45,856 bases of DNA from CAVWDI01 sp046259385 (GTDB taxonomy: Bacteria > Chloroflexota > Anaerolineae > Anaerolineales > UBA4823), in the NCBI GenBank assembly GCA_046259385.1, contig JBJYWI010000267.1:1-45856 (forward strand). The letters are read 5' to 3'. The translations under genes and the position numbers were made by a program. This document shows positions 8,629 through 17,850 of this stretch, in pieces; position 1 is the first letter of the stretch, and every line of letters begins with the position of its first letter. The notes under the pieces are model-generated. The model was given only the letters and a program-made list of their open reading frames with translations, searched no databases and was not told where the DNA came from.

Positions 8629-9683
8629 TCTGGGAACGGAGTCAGCGTTCATCTTCCCGGTTAGCATCTAAACGGGTAATCAAGAATAGAAAATCTCGTA
8701 AAAGAACCGCCTCTATGTCCCGCCGGAAATCTGCCGGATTGGAATCCAGCCTCCCGCCAGTTATGGTTCGAGGGATGACCACAGGTGTTATTGCAGGTAC
8801 TCAAAAAGCGTTTAATCGAAGCCGCCGGCGGATTGATATCCCCTTGAACGTACCCGGAGCGGAGATTAGACTTCCATCGATTCCACAAATCCAAATTGGA
8901 TGGCGCTTATTTTCATTTATTTTGGTTTTGTTATCTGGCTATTTGCTGTATGAATTCTGGAATTCTGAAGAATACGTAATGGATATCGCTGAATTATCTG
9001 GACTGAAGCATGTTACAAGCAGAGAGGTTAATTCATTTCTTGCTGTTCGAGGTAAGCCGGTGTTCACTCTAAATCCAATATCCATTAAAAAAGATCTTTC
9101 AGATTCATTTCCTGAGTTTTCAGATGTTTCTGTTCAGGTTGAGTTTCCCAATACTTTGAAAATCCAGGTTGAGGAGAAAGCACCTGTTCTTGTTTGGGAT
9201 TACAACGGTTTGAATATGTTGATTGCAGAGGATGGTTCGGCGTATCAGCTTCGAGATGAAAGTTTAGATATCAACCAATTTCCGATTGTCAAATCCAATA
9301 CGAACCCTTCGGAGGTATATAAGAACGCCAGAGCTGCTACCAGTTCGAATTTATTTGACCAGAATTCGTCAGAGTTATCCTTCGAAACTCTAAACACAGG
9401 CATGGATGGAAGTGGCATTTTGCTCTCACCAGATTTCTTATCTGCAGTTCTGTTGCTCAGCAATTATGTCCCTGAGCGTGCAGAGCTTCTCTATGATGAG
9501 GTTCATGGTCTTATGTGGGAAGATGAACGTGGATGGGAGGTTTATTTTGGGGATTCAGAGAGTATTGAGATAAAAATCAATGTTTATAAGGCATTGTTCA
9601 CATATCTGAAAAATGAGGGTTTAAAACCAGAATTTATTAGTGTGGAATATCCGCACAATCCTTACTATCGGTTGGATGAATAA
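8625..9683 (+). CDS. ftsQ: FtsQ/DivIB-type cell division protein
   Basis: FtsQ is a single-pass membrane protein that links early and late division proteins. The 352 residues are: a long, very basic cytoplasmic tail (about 1-92, with KNRKSRKR and SRRK runs), one membrane helix (about 94-112), a POTRA domain (about 118-190, beginning MDIAELSGLKHVTSREV and ending in KIQVEEKAPV), then an FtsQ-type C-terminal domain. The cytoplasmic tail is longer than in most FtsQ proteins. GAGGAG lies just upstream of the start, which overlaps the ddl stop as ATGA. The assignment rests on the POTRA pattern and on its position between ddl and ftsA. Confidence 0.9.
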   Translation: MIWERSQRSSSRLASKRVIKNRKSRKRTASMSRRKSAGLESSLPPVMVRGMTTGVIAGTQKAFNRSRRRIDIPLNVPGAEIRLPSIPQIQIGWRLFSFILVLLSGYLLYEFWNSEEYVMDIAELSGLKHVTSREVNSFLAVRGKPVFTLNPISIKKDLSDSFPEFSDVSVQVEFPNTLKIQVEEKAPVLVWDYNGLNMLIAEDGSAYQLRDESLDINQFPIVKSNTNPSEVYKNARAATSSNLFDQNSSELSFETLNTGMDGSGILLSPDFLSAVLLLSNYVPERAELLYDEVHGLMWEDERGWEVYFGDSESIEIKINVYKALFTYLKNEGLKPEFISVEYPHNPYYRLDE

Positions 9684-9701
9684 TGGAAAGAGTGAGAGTG
9701 C

Positions 9702-10952
9702 ATGATGGATGATAGAGTTGTGGTAGGAATTGATGTTGGAACAACGAAAATATGTACCCTTGTCGCGAAAGAGGAATCACCCGGGCAGTTACGTATACTT
9801 GGCACCGGTATTGAAAATTCTCAGGGATTGCGAAAAGGTGTGGTTGTGGACCTGGAAGCTTCTTCCAGAGCAATTATGCACTCTATTGAAAAGGCTGAAC
9901 GCGAGTCCGAGTTGGAAATTTCTTCAGCATTGGTGAGTTTAGCTGGTTACAAAGTTTCTTCAGTAAACAATCGCGGCGCAGTGGGGGTGGCAAACGGCAT
10001 AGTAGACAAGTATGATGTGATCCGTGCGGTAGATTCGGCAAGAGCAATTCCTTTTTCTCATGATCAGGAAGTGGTCCAAGTAATCCAGCGCGGATTCAAT
10101 CTGGACGGGCAGGAGGGTATTAAATCGCCGATTGATATGCATGCCTATCGTTTGGAAGTCGAAACTCATATTATAACTGCAAGCGCTGCAAGCGTTGAAA
10201 ATTTGAGACAATGTGTCGAAGATACTGGAATCGAAATTTCCCAGTTTGTATTAAATCCACTGGCTGCTGCTGAAGAAGTACTTACTGAAACTGAGAGGGA
10301 AATGGGTGCGATTGTATGTGATATTGGCGGTGGCACTACTGATCTCGCAATTTTTGTGGATGGTAATGTATGGCATACAGCGGTATTACCAGTTGGAGGA
10401 AATCACATAACATCGGATATCGCTCACGGATTGCGGATACCCATGTCCCAGGCTGAGGAGGTGAAGCTTCAGCATGGTAACGCACTCAGCAGCCTGACGA
10501 ATCCAAATCAATATTTTCATATCCAGATGATAGGTGAAAATGAACCTCAACAAGTTGCTATGGGTGATTTAGTGCACATTATTTCTGCCCGTGTTGAGGA
10601 AATATTCAGCATGGTTTATCAGGAAATAAAAAGGTCCGGTTATGATGGTTTGTTTCCCGCGGGGATGGTGCTTACTGGCGGATCCAGCCTGTTGGGAGGT
10701 ACCAGTGAGGTTGCCAGTAAAGTGTTGGGATTACCTGTTCGGATTGGACTGCCGGGGAATATTCTTGGCATGGTTGATGAATTATCCTCCCCAGCCTATA
10801 CAACCAGTGTCGGACTTCTGAGGTGGGCTCTTCTAATGCGGGAATTGGTTGGTGATCCGGGGAGGAATGGAAGACACTCATTAAAACCGGTACAGGGTTT
10901 TCGCTTTGATTGGATAACAGTAAAGAAAATTTTTGAAAGGATGTTGCCCTGA
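9702..10952 (+). CDS. ftsA: FtsA, actin-like membrane anchor of the Z-ring
   Basis: FtsA tethers FtsZ to the membrane and recruits later division proteins. The 416-residue protein has actin-fold ATP motifs: GIDVGTTKICTLVA at the start, CDIGGGTTDLAIFVDG in the middle, LPVGGNHITSDIAHGL, and the late TGGSSLLGG. The C terminus ends in a basic-hydrophobic stretch (WITVKKIFERMLP), which fits the expected amphipathic membrane-targeting helix. Two adjacent ATG codons at 9702 and 9705 could both serve as start. It is 18 bases after ftsQ and 63 before ftsZ. Confidence 0.95.
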   Translation: MMDDRVVVGIDVGTTKICTLVAKEESPGQLRILGTGIENSQGLRKGVVVDLEASSRAIMHSIEKAERESELEISSALVSLAGYKVSSVNNRGAVGVANGIVDKYDVIRAVDSARAIPFSHDQEVVQVIQRGFNLDGQEGIKSPIDMHAYRLEVETHIITASAASVENLRQCVEDTGIEISQFVLNPLAAAEEVLTETEREMGAIVCDIGGGTTDLAIFVDGNVWHTAVLPVGGNHITSDIAHGLRIPMSQAEEVKLQHGNALSSLTNPNQYFHIQMIGENEPQQVAMGDLVHIISARVEEIFSMVYQEIKRSGYDGLFPAGMVLTGGSSLLGGTSEVASKVLGLPVRIGLPGNILGMVDELSSPAYTTSVGLLRWALLMRELVGDPGRNGRHSLKPVQGFRFDWITVKKIFERMLP

Positions 10953-11015
10953 AAGGCATTATTTGATTATTTGAATTATACAAAAATTCGGTAGAAATTG
11001 AGAGAGGAGGAAGTT

Positions 11016-12179
11016 ATGTCAAATCAAATGGTATCAAACCCTAACAACGTTGAATCGTTCGCTCGCATCAAGGTTATTGGAATTGGAGGTGGAGGCTGTA
11101 ATGCAGTCGACCGGATGATAGATGAGGGCATGCAAGGCGTTGAATTCGTGGCGGTCAATACGGATGCACAGGCTTTGCTATTGTCAAAAGCACAAACTCG
11201 GGTCCGGATTGGTTCAAAACTAACCAGAGGCTTGGGGTCAGGAGGAGACCCGGAGATCGGCCGGAAAGCTACTGAAGAATCCGCTGAAGACCTGTATGAG
11301 GTGCTTAAGGGGTCAGATATGGTCTTTATCACCGGGGGTATGGGTGGAGGGACTGGAACAGGCGGTTCACCGGTTGTTGCTCAGATTGCAAAGGAACTGG
11401 GTGCGCTGACTATTGGAGTGGTCACTCGACCTTTTACTTTTGAAGGAGCTCGCCGTAATCAGGCGGCTGAAACGGGTATTATCAAGTTAAAAGAACAGGC
11501 TGATACTCTTATCGTGATCCCCAATGACCGGCTCCTCCAGATTGTGGATAAGCGATATAACCTCCAGCAAGCGTTTCGGATGGCAGATGATGTTCTCAGA
11601 CAGGGAGTGCAGGGAATTTCTGAATTGATTACGATCCCTGGATTGATCAACCTGGATTTTGCTGATGTACGTACAATTATGTCTGAGGGCGGTGCAGCGT
11701 TAATGGCAGTCGGTAATGCAAGCGGTGAGGATGCTGCCCGCATTGCAGCCGAACAAGCCATTTCAAATCAACTGCTGGACATTACAATTGACGGTGCCAG
11801 AGGTGTTTTATTTAATGTAACCGGAGGCCCTGAGTTAAGGCTGCATGATGTAAACCAGGCAGCTGCCATAATTAAGGAAACTGCTCATCCTGATGTAAAT
11901 CTCATTTTTGGTGCTGTCATTGATTCGGAAATGAAAGATTCGGTTCGGATTACTGTGATTGCTACCGGATTTGAGCGACCGGGTGCTACCCGTAGAGTGA
12001 TTGAACCTACACTCGGCGAAAATGCTGCTGTTGAGCCGACAGTTGAATCTGATGAAGGTGAACAACGATTCCGTAAAGATACCAACACATACCAACCTCG
12101 TCGTTATGATTTAGAAGATTTCGATATTCCAGCCTTTATCCGGAATAGCGATCGTTATAACGGAAAGGATTTTGAGTAG
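11016..12179 (+). CDS. ftsZ: FtsZ, tubulin-like cell division GTPase
   Basis: FtsZ forms the contractile ring at midcell. The 387 residues include GIGGGGCNAVDRM, the GTP signature loop GGMGGGTGTGGSPVVA, NDRLL, and the late GATRRVIEP. After a short variable linker comes the C-terminal peptide DFDIPAFIRN, the conserved docking site for FtsA and other partners. I chose ATG 11016 because a strong GAGAGGAGGAAG site lies at 11001-11012; a TTG at 10998 would place that site inside the coding region. It ends the dcw cluster. No hairpin plus T-run terminator is evident right after the stop. Confidence 0.97.
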   Translation: MSNQMVSNPNNVESFARIKVIGIGGGGCNAVDRMIDEGMQGVEFVAVNTDAQALLLSKAQTRVRIGSKLTRGLGSGGDPEIGRKATEESAEDLYEVLKGSDMVFITGGMGGGTGTGGSPVVAQIAKELGALTIGVVTRPFTFEGARRNQAAETGIIKLKEQADTLIVIPNDRLLQIVDKRYNLQQAFRMADDVLRQGVQGISELITIPGLINLDFADVRTIMSEGGAALMAVGNASGEDAARIAAEQAISNQLLDITIDGARGVLFNVTGGPELRLHDVNQAAAIIKETAHPDVNLIFGAVIDSEMKDSVRITVIATGFERPGATRRVIEPTLGENAAVEPTVESDEGEQRFRKDTNTYQPRRYDLEDFDIPAFIRNSDRYNGKDFE

Positions 12180-12547
12180 ACGGTCTCTATCTTAGTGTGA
12201 AAATGGAATTTTACGGATTCTGAGGAATTGCTATTTACAGGTTTATGCGCAATATAAGATATATCAATCGTTTGACACCGAATAAATTTGATATCAAACT
12301 TCCTCCTGATATTGAAAGTTCGATGCGAAACCATTTTCTCGTAGTCCTGTCAAACGTCTGTCAGCCAGATATTTGTTTTTCCTTGCATATGCCTTCGCGC
12401 CAGGAAATGGCAACCTTCATACCGGGTCCAGTGGTTAATTTATGGACCTGGCATGAAGGAATGCCGGTAAATAATCATCTTCTTTAAGCTCGTAACTTAA
12501 TACTCTTAAAGAAAAAGAAATTTTAAGGTAAAGATTGTGCAATTCGC
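12180..12547. other. Gap after ftsZ with no convincing gene
   Basis: This AT-rich stretch separates ftsZ from the nrdR promoter. It holds one 80-codon open frame (12245-12487, +) without a good ribosome site and without any family motif, which I do not call a gene. I see no clear terminator hairpin for ftsZ and no cobalamin-riboswitch core, although the downstream reductase needs B12. A GTGCA at 12537-12541 is repeated in inverted form (TGCAC) at 12558-12562, next to the palindrome described in the promoter entry. Confidence 0.5.
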
Positions 12548-12576
12548 TTGTCATGACTGCACAGATGTGCTAGAAT
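12548..12576 (+). promoter_or_regulatory. Sigma-70-type promoter of nrdR with an operator-like palindrome in the spacer
   Basis: TTGTCA (12548-12553) and TAGAAT (12571-12576) are separated by exactly 17 bases, five and five of six matches to the consensus hexamers. The spacer ends in GCACAGATGTGC (12559-12570), an inverted repeat that can be read as GCAC-N4-GTGC and abuts the -10 box. A repressor bound there would block polymerase. The predicted start near 12583 leaves a leader of about 80 bases before nrdR. The regulator is unknown. Confidence 0.65.
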
Positions 12577-12664
12577 GCAAGACCCTTCCACCCGTAGATA
12601 TGGGGATTCCACAGGGAAACCCCTATTGGTGGCGGGGACATTTGTTCTAAGCCAAAGGAGTCTG

Positions 12665-13114
12665 ATGCGCTGTCCATTTTGCAATGAGCAAAGATCCCGG
12701 GTAGTTGATACTTCTCATGATTCAAGAGGGGGAATACGCCGCCGCCGGGAATGTGAAAATTGTGGACAACGCTACAGCACTTACGAACGACCAATTCTAG
12801 CAACGCCCTTAATTGTGAAACTAGATGGCACTCGCGAAAGATTTGATCAGGATAAACTCATTCGAGGAATTCGGATCGCATGCGTTAAGCGGCCGGTTCC
12901 CGCCGAAGATATTGACCGGTTAGTGGGTGAGATTGAATCCAAACTTCAAGCAATGGGTAAAGCTGAAGTGTCTTCCAGGATTGTAGGCGATATGGTAATT
13001 GAAGGATTGAAAAAATTAGACCAGGTCGCTTATATTCGATTCGCCATCGTATATCTCGGTTTGGATGATTTACATGCAGTGCGCAACGAAATCGACCGGC
13101 TTCTTTTAAGTTGA
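12665..13114 (+). CDS. nrdR: NrdR, transcriptional repressor of ribonucleotide reductase genes
   Basis: NrdR senses ATP/dATP and represses reductase genes. The 149-residue protein starts with the canonical MRCPFC, has a four-Cys zinc ribbon (CPFC and CENC) in the first 35 residues followed by RYSTYER, and then an ATP-cone domain (KLDGTRERFDQDKLIRGI, VGEIESKL, VAYIRFAIVYLGLDD). The open frame extends 30 codons upstream, but the AAAGGAG at 12653-12659 and the conserved N terminus set ATG 12665 as start. It lies 83 bases upstream of nrdJ, so it is probably co-transcribed with its own target. No classical NrdR box pair is evident by eye. Confidence 0.95.
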   Translation: MRCPFCNEQRSRVVDTSHDSRGGIRRRRECENCGQRYSTYERPILATPLIVKLDGTRERFDQDKLIRGIRIACVKRPVPAEDIDRLVGEIESKLQAMGKAEVSSRIVGDMVIEGLKKLDQVAYIRFAIVYLGLDDLHAVRNEIDRLLLS

Positions 13115-13197
13115 ATTCGTACGTCTGTGTAAAATATTTCAACCTCAGCCGGTATGTGTTTCCTTGATAAATTTATCGTTGTAAAGGGAAAGGTATC

Positions 13198-15810
13198 ATG
13201 ATATCAGAAACTACAACTCGCAAGCGGAAATCGGGACTGAGTAGCACTCCTCCTTTACCTGGTGGTATCACATCGGTTGTGCTTTCGGAAAATTCAAAGA
13301 AAGTTCTAGAAAAAAGATATCTACGACGCGGTAAGGATGGTAAACCAATCGAATCCATTGAAGAAATGTTTTGGCGGATTGCATACCATATTGCTTTAAA
13401 GGAATCAAATTGGGAAAAGGAAGTACTGCAGCGGGCAAAGGAATTCTATGAATTGCTTTCTCAGAAACGATTTTTTCCAAACTCCCCAACTTTTACTGGC
13501 GCAGGCACCCCATTGGGACAGCTGGCTGCCTGTTTTGTTTTACCTGTAAGTGATGATATGGGGCGCGATTCAGCTGGCATATTCCAAACGTTAAGAGATG
13601 CAGCTTTAATACAACAAACCGGAGGGGGGAATGGATTTTCATTTTCAAGATTAAGACCGAAAGGGACTCTGGTGAAAACGTCAGCTGGCCATGCAACCGG
13701 ACCAGTGGGATTTTTGCGAGTTTATGATGTGGCTTTCGGTGAGATAGCTCAGGGAGGTACTCGCAGGGGTGCAAATATGGCTGTCCTGCGTGTTGATCAT
13801 CCCGACATTGAAGAGTTCATCTCATGCAAAAGCAATGAATACGCAATAACAAATTTTAATATCTCTGTTGGGATTACTGATGCATTTATGCAAGCGGTGA
13901 GAGATGATGCAATGTGGCTCTTGCGATTTCCTGATGTTGAATCAATCGAATACAAGGGTTTCGAAGGAACACTGGAACAGGCAGAGGCAGCTGGAATACC
14001 CATTAAGGAGTATAAAACCGTCAAAGCTCTGGACTTATTCGAAAAGATAGTGCGTCATGCTCACAATAACGGGGAACCAGGAGTATTGTTCCTTGACACT
14101 GCGAACAAAGATAACCCTGTACCTCAACTTTACCAGCTTGAAGCAACAAATCCTTGCGGTGAACAGTGGCTGGGTCCTTATGAAAACTGCTGTCTGGGTT
14201 CTGTCAACCTTGCTCAACACTTTGAGAGCGATGGGCGTGTGGATTGGGAAAAGCTACAATCAAGTGTTGAACTGGCGACAATTTTCCTGGATGATGTGGT
14301 AGAAGCGAATACATACGTACCGGCAGTGCCTCAATTAGAGGAAGCGGCATTTCGAAACCGCAGAATTGGATTGGGAATTATGGGGTTGGGTGATTTAATG
14401 TACCACGCGGGAATCCAGTATGGTTCTGATGAGGGGCAAGAATTTGCCTCGCAGGTGATGGAATTTGTCCGATACCATACGATGTTAACCAGTATTGATC
14501 TGGCCGAAAAGAGGGGGCCTTTTCCTATGATTAACGGAAGCATTTATGACCCGGCAAATATGGTTTGGCAACCGCCATCTCCGCTTATACCTTATGAAAA
14601 TGATTTCGACAGACCAGCTCTGGACTGGGGTAAAGTTGTGGATGGCATATCTCGACATGGCATTCGGAATTCTGCCCAAACGACAATAGCTCCTACAGGA
14701 ACTATTGCGACTGTCGCGGGTTGTGAAGGGTATGGCTGTGAACCCATTTTTGCATTAGCTTATTTCCGGCATGTTGAAGACAATGGTAATGATTTGAAGC
14801 TTACTTATACAAGCCCTTTGTTTGATAAGGCACTCAAGGATGAAAACTTACCTAAAGAGAGGCGCGATAGAATAATCTCTCAGATTCTGGAAACTGGAAG
14901 CTGCCAAGATATTATGGAGGTACCAGAGCATATTAGAAATACTTTTGTTGTGTCACAGGATATACCCGCTGAAGAACATATCCGGATGCAGGCTGCACTG
15001 CAGGCTTTTGTTGACAATTCGCTTTCAAAGACAATCAATTTCCCAGAGGATGCTAAGGTTGAAGATGTCGCGCATGCATATAATCTGGCTTGGGAGTTGG
15101 GATGTAAAGGGATTACAGTTTATGTGACGGGCACAAGGAAGAAGGTTGTTCTTGAAACAAAATCAACATCCGAGAAGAAAAGCGCCACCAATAAACTGGC
15201 ATATATTTCATCTGATGCAGATCAGGAAACCTGGCATGATATTAAGAAGCCGCGACCAAGACAACTTCGTGGTCAAACATACAATGTCAGCACACCATTG
15301 GGAAAAGCGTTCGTAACAATAAATGAAAATGGAGAGAACCAGCCATTTGAAGTATTTATAAATACCGCAAAAGCAGGCTCAGATACAGCTGCAGTCTCTG
15401 AAGCGATCGGCAGGTTAATTTCATATATACTCCGTTTGACTTCACCAATACAGCCACGCGAGAGGCTAAAAGAAGTATGGAGGCAGTTATCAGGGATCGG
15501 TGGTGGACGTTCTCTTGGGTTTGGACCGAATAGAGTTCGTTCATTACCAGACGGAGTTGCCAGAACTATTGCGGAATATCTTGAACAAAATGAGAATTTA
15601 TCTAGGGCAACCGAGAAGAATGAAAAGGAAATTGAGAAAAAAGGCAACGGTGACCGTCTGCGAACCGAGACTGCCCTGACAGTAACTCAAGAGGAGGATG
15701 TAGTTAACCAATTCAGAATAGGCGATTTATGCCCGGATTGTGGTCAGGCTGCGTTGGTGAACGAAGAGGGCTGCTGTAAATGTTATTCCTGCGGTTACAG
15801 CGAGTGTTAA
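13198..15810 (+). CDS. nrdJ: Adenosylcobalamin-dependent (class II) ribonucleoside-diphosphate reductase
   Basis: This enzyme reduces ribonucleotides to deoxyribonucleotides by a B12-derived thiyl radical and works with or without oxygen. The 870 residues contain the first redox Cys in GQLAACFVL (about C112), the radical-site motif NPCGEQ (C320 with N318 and E322), the partner Cys in NCCLGSVNL (about C331), and APTGTIATVAGCEGYGCEP. After a linker there is a TSCPD-type domain (about 690-800) and a Cys-rich tail (CPDCGQ, CCKCYSCGYSEC) that should re-reduce the active site. No N-terminal ATP-cone is visible, so overall activity control by dATP may be absent in the enzyme. GGGAAAGG precedes the ATG. 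Confidence 0.96.
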   Translation: MISETTTRKRKSGLSSTPPLPGGITSVVLSENSKKVLEKRYLRRGKDGKPIESIEEMFWRIAYHIALKESNWEKEVLQRAKEFYELLSQKRFFPNSPTFTGAGTPLGQLAACFVLPVSDDMGRDSAGIFQTLRDAALIQQTGGGNGFSFSRLRPKGTLVKTSAGHATGPVGFLRVYDVAFGEIAQGGTRRGANMAVLRVDHPDIEEFISCKSNEYAITNFNISVGITDAFMQAVRDDAMWLLRFPDVESIEYKGFEGTLEQAEAAGIPIKEYKTVKALDLFEKIVRHAHNNGEPGVLFLDTANKDNPVPQLYQLEATNPCGEQWLGPYENCCLGSVNLAQHFESDGRVDWEKLQSSVELATIFLDDVVEANTYVPAVPQLEEAAFRNRRIGLGIMGLGDLMYHAGIQYGSDEGQEFASQVMEFVRYHTMLTSIDLAEKRGPFPMINGSIYDPANMVWQPPSPLIPYENDFDRPALDWGKVVDGISRHGIRNSAQTTIAPTGTIATVAGCEGYGCEPIFALAYFRHVEDNGNDLKLTYTSPLFDKALKDENLPKERRDRIISQILETGSCQDIMEVPEHIRNTFVVSQDIPAEEHIRMQAALQAFVDNSLSKTINFPEDAKVEDVAHAYNLAWELGCKGITVYVTGTRKKVVLETKSTSEKKSATNKLAYISSDADQETWHDIKKPRPRQLRGQTYNVSTPLGKAFVTINENGENQPFEVFINTAKAGSDTAAVSEAIGRLISYILRLTSPIQPRERLKEVWRQLSGIGGGRSLGFGPNRVRSLPDGVARTIAEYLEQNENLSRATEKNEKEIEKKGNGDRLRTETALTVTQEEDVVNQFRIGDLCPDCGQAALVNEEGCCKCYSCGYSEC

Positions 15811-15869
15811 ATTGTTTCGAAAAATTGCCTTATGGCTTGATCGATCATGCATAACTTTAATAATTCTCG

Positions 15870-16514
15870 ATGACAAAAAGGTTAATTCTTGTTGCTGGAA
15901 ATATTGGAGCAGGAAAAACATCGCTAACTGAACGTCTGGGTATGCGGATGAATTGGCGGACAGCATTCGAGTCAGTTGCTGATAACCCCTATTTATCAGA
16001 TTTTTACAGGGATATGAAAGGCTGGTCATTTCATCTGCAGGTATTTTTCCTCGGGCACCGTGCGGAACAATACCTCGAATTAGCCAGGTCACCGCAATCA
16101 GCAATTTTGGATCGAAGTATTTATGAAGACGCTCATATCTTTGCCAGGGCGTTACATCATCTCGGGAATATTAATGAGCGTGATTATTATTCCTACCGGC
16201 GGATATTTGACCTTGTTGTAAACAATCTCCCGGCTCCGGATTTACTTATTTATTTAAATGCAGCTGTTTCAGTGCTATTGGAGCGTATCCGGAAACGAGG
16301 GCGCGATATTGAAGGTGGGATTACAGAAGAATATTTATCTTTGTTGGAGACTTATTACCAGGACTGGCTGGAGACTTTTGATGTTTGCCCGGTGTTGACG
16401 ATCAGAACAGATGATCTGGATTTTGTTCATAAAGCCCGCCACCTGGATATAGTCGTTCAAATAATTCAAGAGAAATTAGCCGGAAAGGAGGAAATAATCT
16501 TTCCGGAGAGCTGA
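15870..16514 (+). CDS. Deoxynucleoside kinase (dNK / deoxyadenosine-deoxyguanosine kinase family)
   Basis: This kinase phosphorylates deoxynucleosides for salvage. The 214-residue protein has the P-loop GNIGAGKTSLTERL (residues 10-23), the acidic ESVADNPYL substrate segment, the LDRSIYEDAHIFA motif equivalent to the DRS/ERS signature of dNKs, and an Arg-rich lid (ERIRKRGRDIE). The family is clear, but the preferred base (dA, dG or dC) cannot be read from the sequence. It follows nrdJ by 59 bases, which fits a dNTP-supply operon of de novo reduction plus salvage. There is no obvious ribosome site at the ATG. Confidence 0.85.
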   Translation: MTKRLILVAGNIGAGKTSLTERLGMRMNWRTAFESVADNPYLSDFYRDMKGWSFHLQVFFLGHRAEQYLELARSPQSAILDRSIYEDAHIFARALHHLGNINERDYYSYRRIFDLVVNNLPAPDLLIYLNAAVSVLLERIRKRGRDIEGGITEEYLSLLETYYQDWLETFDVCPVLTIRTDDLDFVHKARHLDIVVQIIQEKLAGKEEIIFPES

Positions 16515-16546
16515 AAGTGGATATTCCAATAATTATATGTAGCAAT

Positions 16547-16592
16547 ACCTGATTCCTTATTGATGGATTGATAATCTCGGACCAGGTTTTTT
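16547..16592 (+). terminator. Possible weak terminator between convergent genes
   Basis: ACCTG (16547-16551) can pair with CAGGT (16583-16587), followed by a run of six T (16587-16592), between the convergent ends of the kinase and aminotransferase genes. The loop is long and the inner pairing poor, so this is tentative. Confidence 0.3.
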
Positions 16593-16625
16593 GGGGGAAT
16601 TATTCGTATTTTCAGGAATTCAAAG

Positions 16626-17813
16626 TTAACTAACTGAGATAATTTTTTTCAAGGCTGAACAGACATATTCAACATCATGTTCTTCCATTGTTGAAGAAAA
16701 TGGAAGGGCAAGGGATCGATTCCCAATATCTTCAGTTATTGGGAAATCCCCTAGTCTGTATCCATAATGCTCAACCATATAGGGTTGCAGATGGATGGGA
16801 ATGAAGTATGGTCGAGAGGGGATGCCGCGTTTTCTCAGCTCACTTGAAAGTAATTCGCGATTAATTCTCCTATCTACTCGAATTACGTAAACGAACCAGC
16901 TGGCGCGAGTTGTGTATGGCGCTAAAAATGGAGTTTCAATCCCCTCTATTTCTGCAAGCCTGTGGTTGTACCAGTTCGATACTCGTTCGCGCTTTTCAAG
17001 CAGTTCATTCAATCTAGTGACCTGAATTCGTCCGAGTGCAGCGCTCATCTCGTCCAAACGATAGTTGTACCCGAGATACTTGTGGTTTAACCATTTGTCC
17101 CCTTCCGCCCTTCCTTGGTTGCGTAGCGCACGCATAAGTGTTGCGCTGTCATTTTCGTTTGTAACGATTACTCCGCCCTCTCCAGTTGTGATTTGTTTGT
17201 TGGGATAGAATCCGAATACCCCAAAGTTTCCCAGGGTGCCAGCTTTTTGATTCTTATATTCAGCTCCAAGAGCTTCACATGAGTCTTCAATAATTTTTAT
17301 ACCACTATTTTTAGTGAAACCCTTCAATCGATCATATTCTGCTGGTTGTCCGAAAACATCTACAACCAGAATTGCCCGGAGTTCCCCTTTAACATTCCAG
17401 CCATTTCTGGGAAGCCAATGATCGGAAATAAAACCATTCTTAATATATTCTTTCAGAATTTCTTCCACAATATTCATGTCAATGTTTCCGGTCTTGTACT
17501 CAATGTCCACAAAAATCGGATGCGCCTTTTCATAGAGAATTACGTTTGTGGATGCGACGAAAGAGAACGGCGTCGTAATAACAAGATCATCCTCAGAAAC
17601 ATTTGCTGCCCGGATACATAAATGCAGGCCCGCAGTTCCAGAGCTCACTCCTATTGCATTCTTTAATCCCGTGAAATTTCGGAATTCTTTTTCGAATTCT
17701 TCAATTTCTTTCCCCATACTTAAATATGGCGTCTGGAGTACTGAATTAACCGCTTTCCTTTCTGCATCGGAAATATCCGGTGAGGACATCGGAATATCTT
17801 TTTTCTGAATCAT
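16626..17813 (-). CDS. DegT/DnrJ/EryC1/StrS-family PLP sugar aminotransferase (PglE-like)
   Basis: Enzymes of this family convert a keto group on a nucleotide-linked sugar to an amine using PLP and usually glutamate. The 395-residue protein shows VSSGTAGLHLCIRA (cofactor phosphate site), IEDSCEALGAEY with the Asp that contacts the PLP ring nitrogen (D177), and FYPNKQITTGEGG, where K206 should form the Schiff base. It is the last gene of the minus-strand operon, 37 bases after the lipoyl-acyltransferase gene. In the bacillosamine pathway PglE makes the UDP-4-amino sugar that PglD acylates; that role fits here, but the exact sugar and carbon position are unknown. No sugar 4,6-dehydratase (PglF-like) is in the window. 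Confidence 0.9.
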   Translation of the reverse strand: MIQKKDIPMSSPDISDAERKAVNSVLQTPYLSMGKEIEEFEKEFRNFTGLKNAIGVSSGTAGLHLCIRAANVSEDDLVITTPFSFVASTNVILYEKAHPIFVDIEYKTGNIDMNIVEEILKEYIKNGFISDHWLPRNGWNVKGELRAILVVDVFGQPAEYDRLKGFTKNSGIKIIEDSCEALGAEYKNQKAGTLGNFGVFGFYPNKQITTGEGGVIVTNENDSATLMRALRNQGRAEGDKWLNHKYLGYNYRLDEMSAALGRIQVTRLNELLEKRERVSNWYNHRLAEIEGIETPFLAPYTTRASWFVYVIRVDRRINRELLSSELRKRGIPSRPYFIPIHLQPYMVEHYGYRLGDFPITEDIGNRSLALPFSSTMEEHDVEYVCSALKKIISVS

Positions 17814-17850
17814 TATTTACTCCAGAACGATGGAATTGAACAATTGCATA

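Noticed and set aside
12245..12487. 80-codon plus-strand open frame between ftsZ and nrdR
   Set aside because: No ribosome site, no motif, no family resemblance; likely chance in an AT-rich gap.
12180..13197. Cobalamin riboswitch upstream of the B12-dependent reductase
   Set aside because: I looked for the B12-box core and the surrounding conserved pairs before nrdR and nrdJ and found none.
13115..13197. NrdR boxes before nrdJ
   Set aside because: No ACAC-N8-GTGT type palindrome pair is visible in this short gap; control is more likely through the promoter upstream of nrdR.
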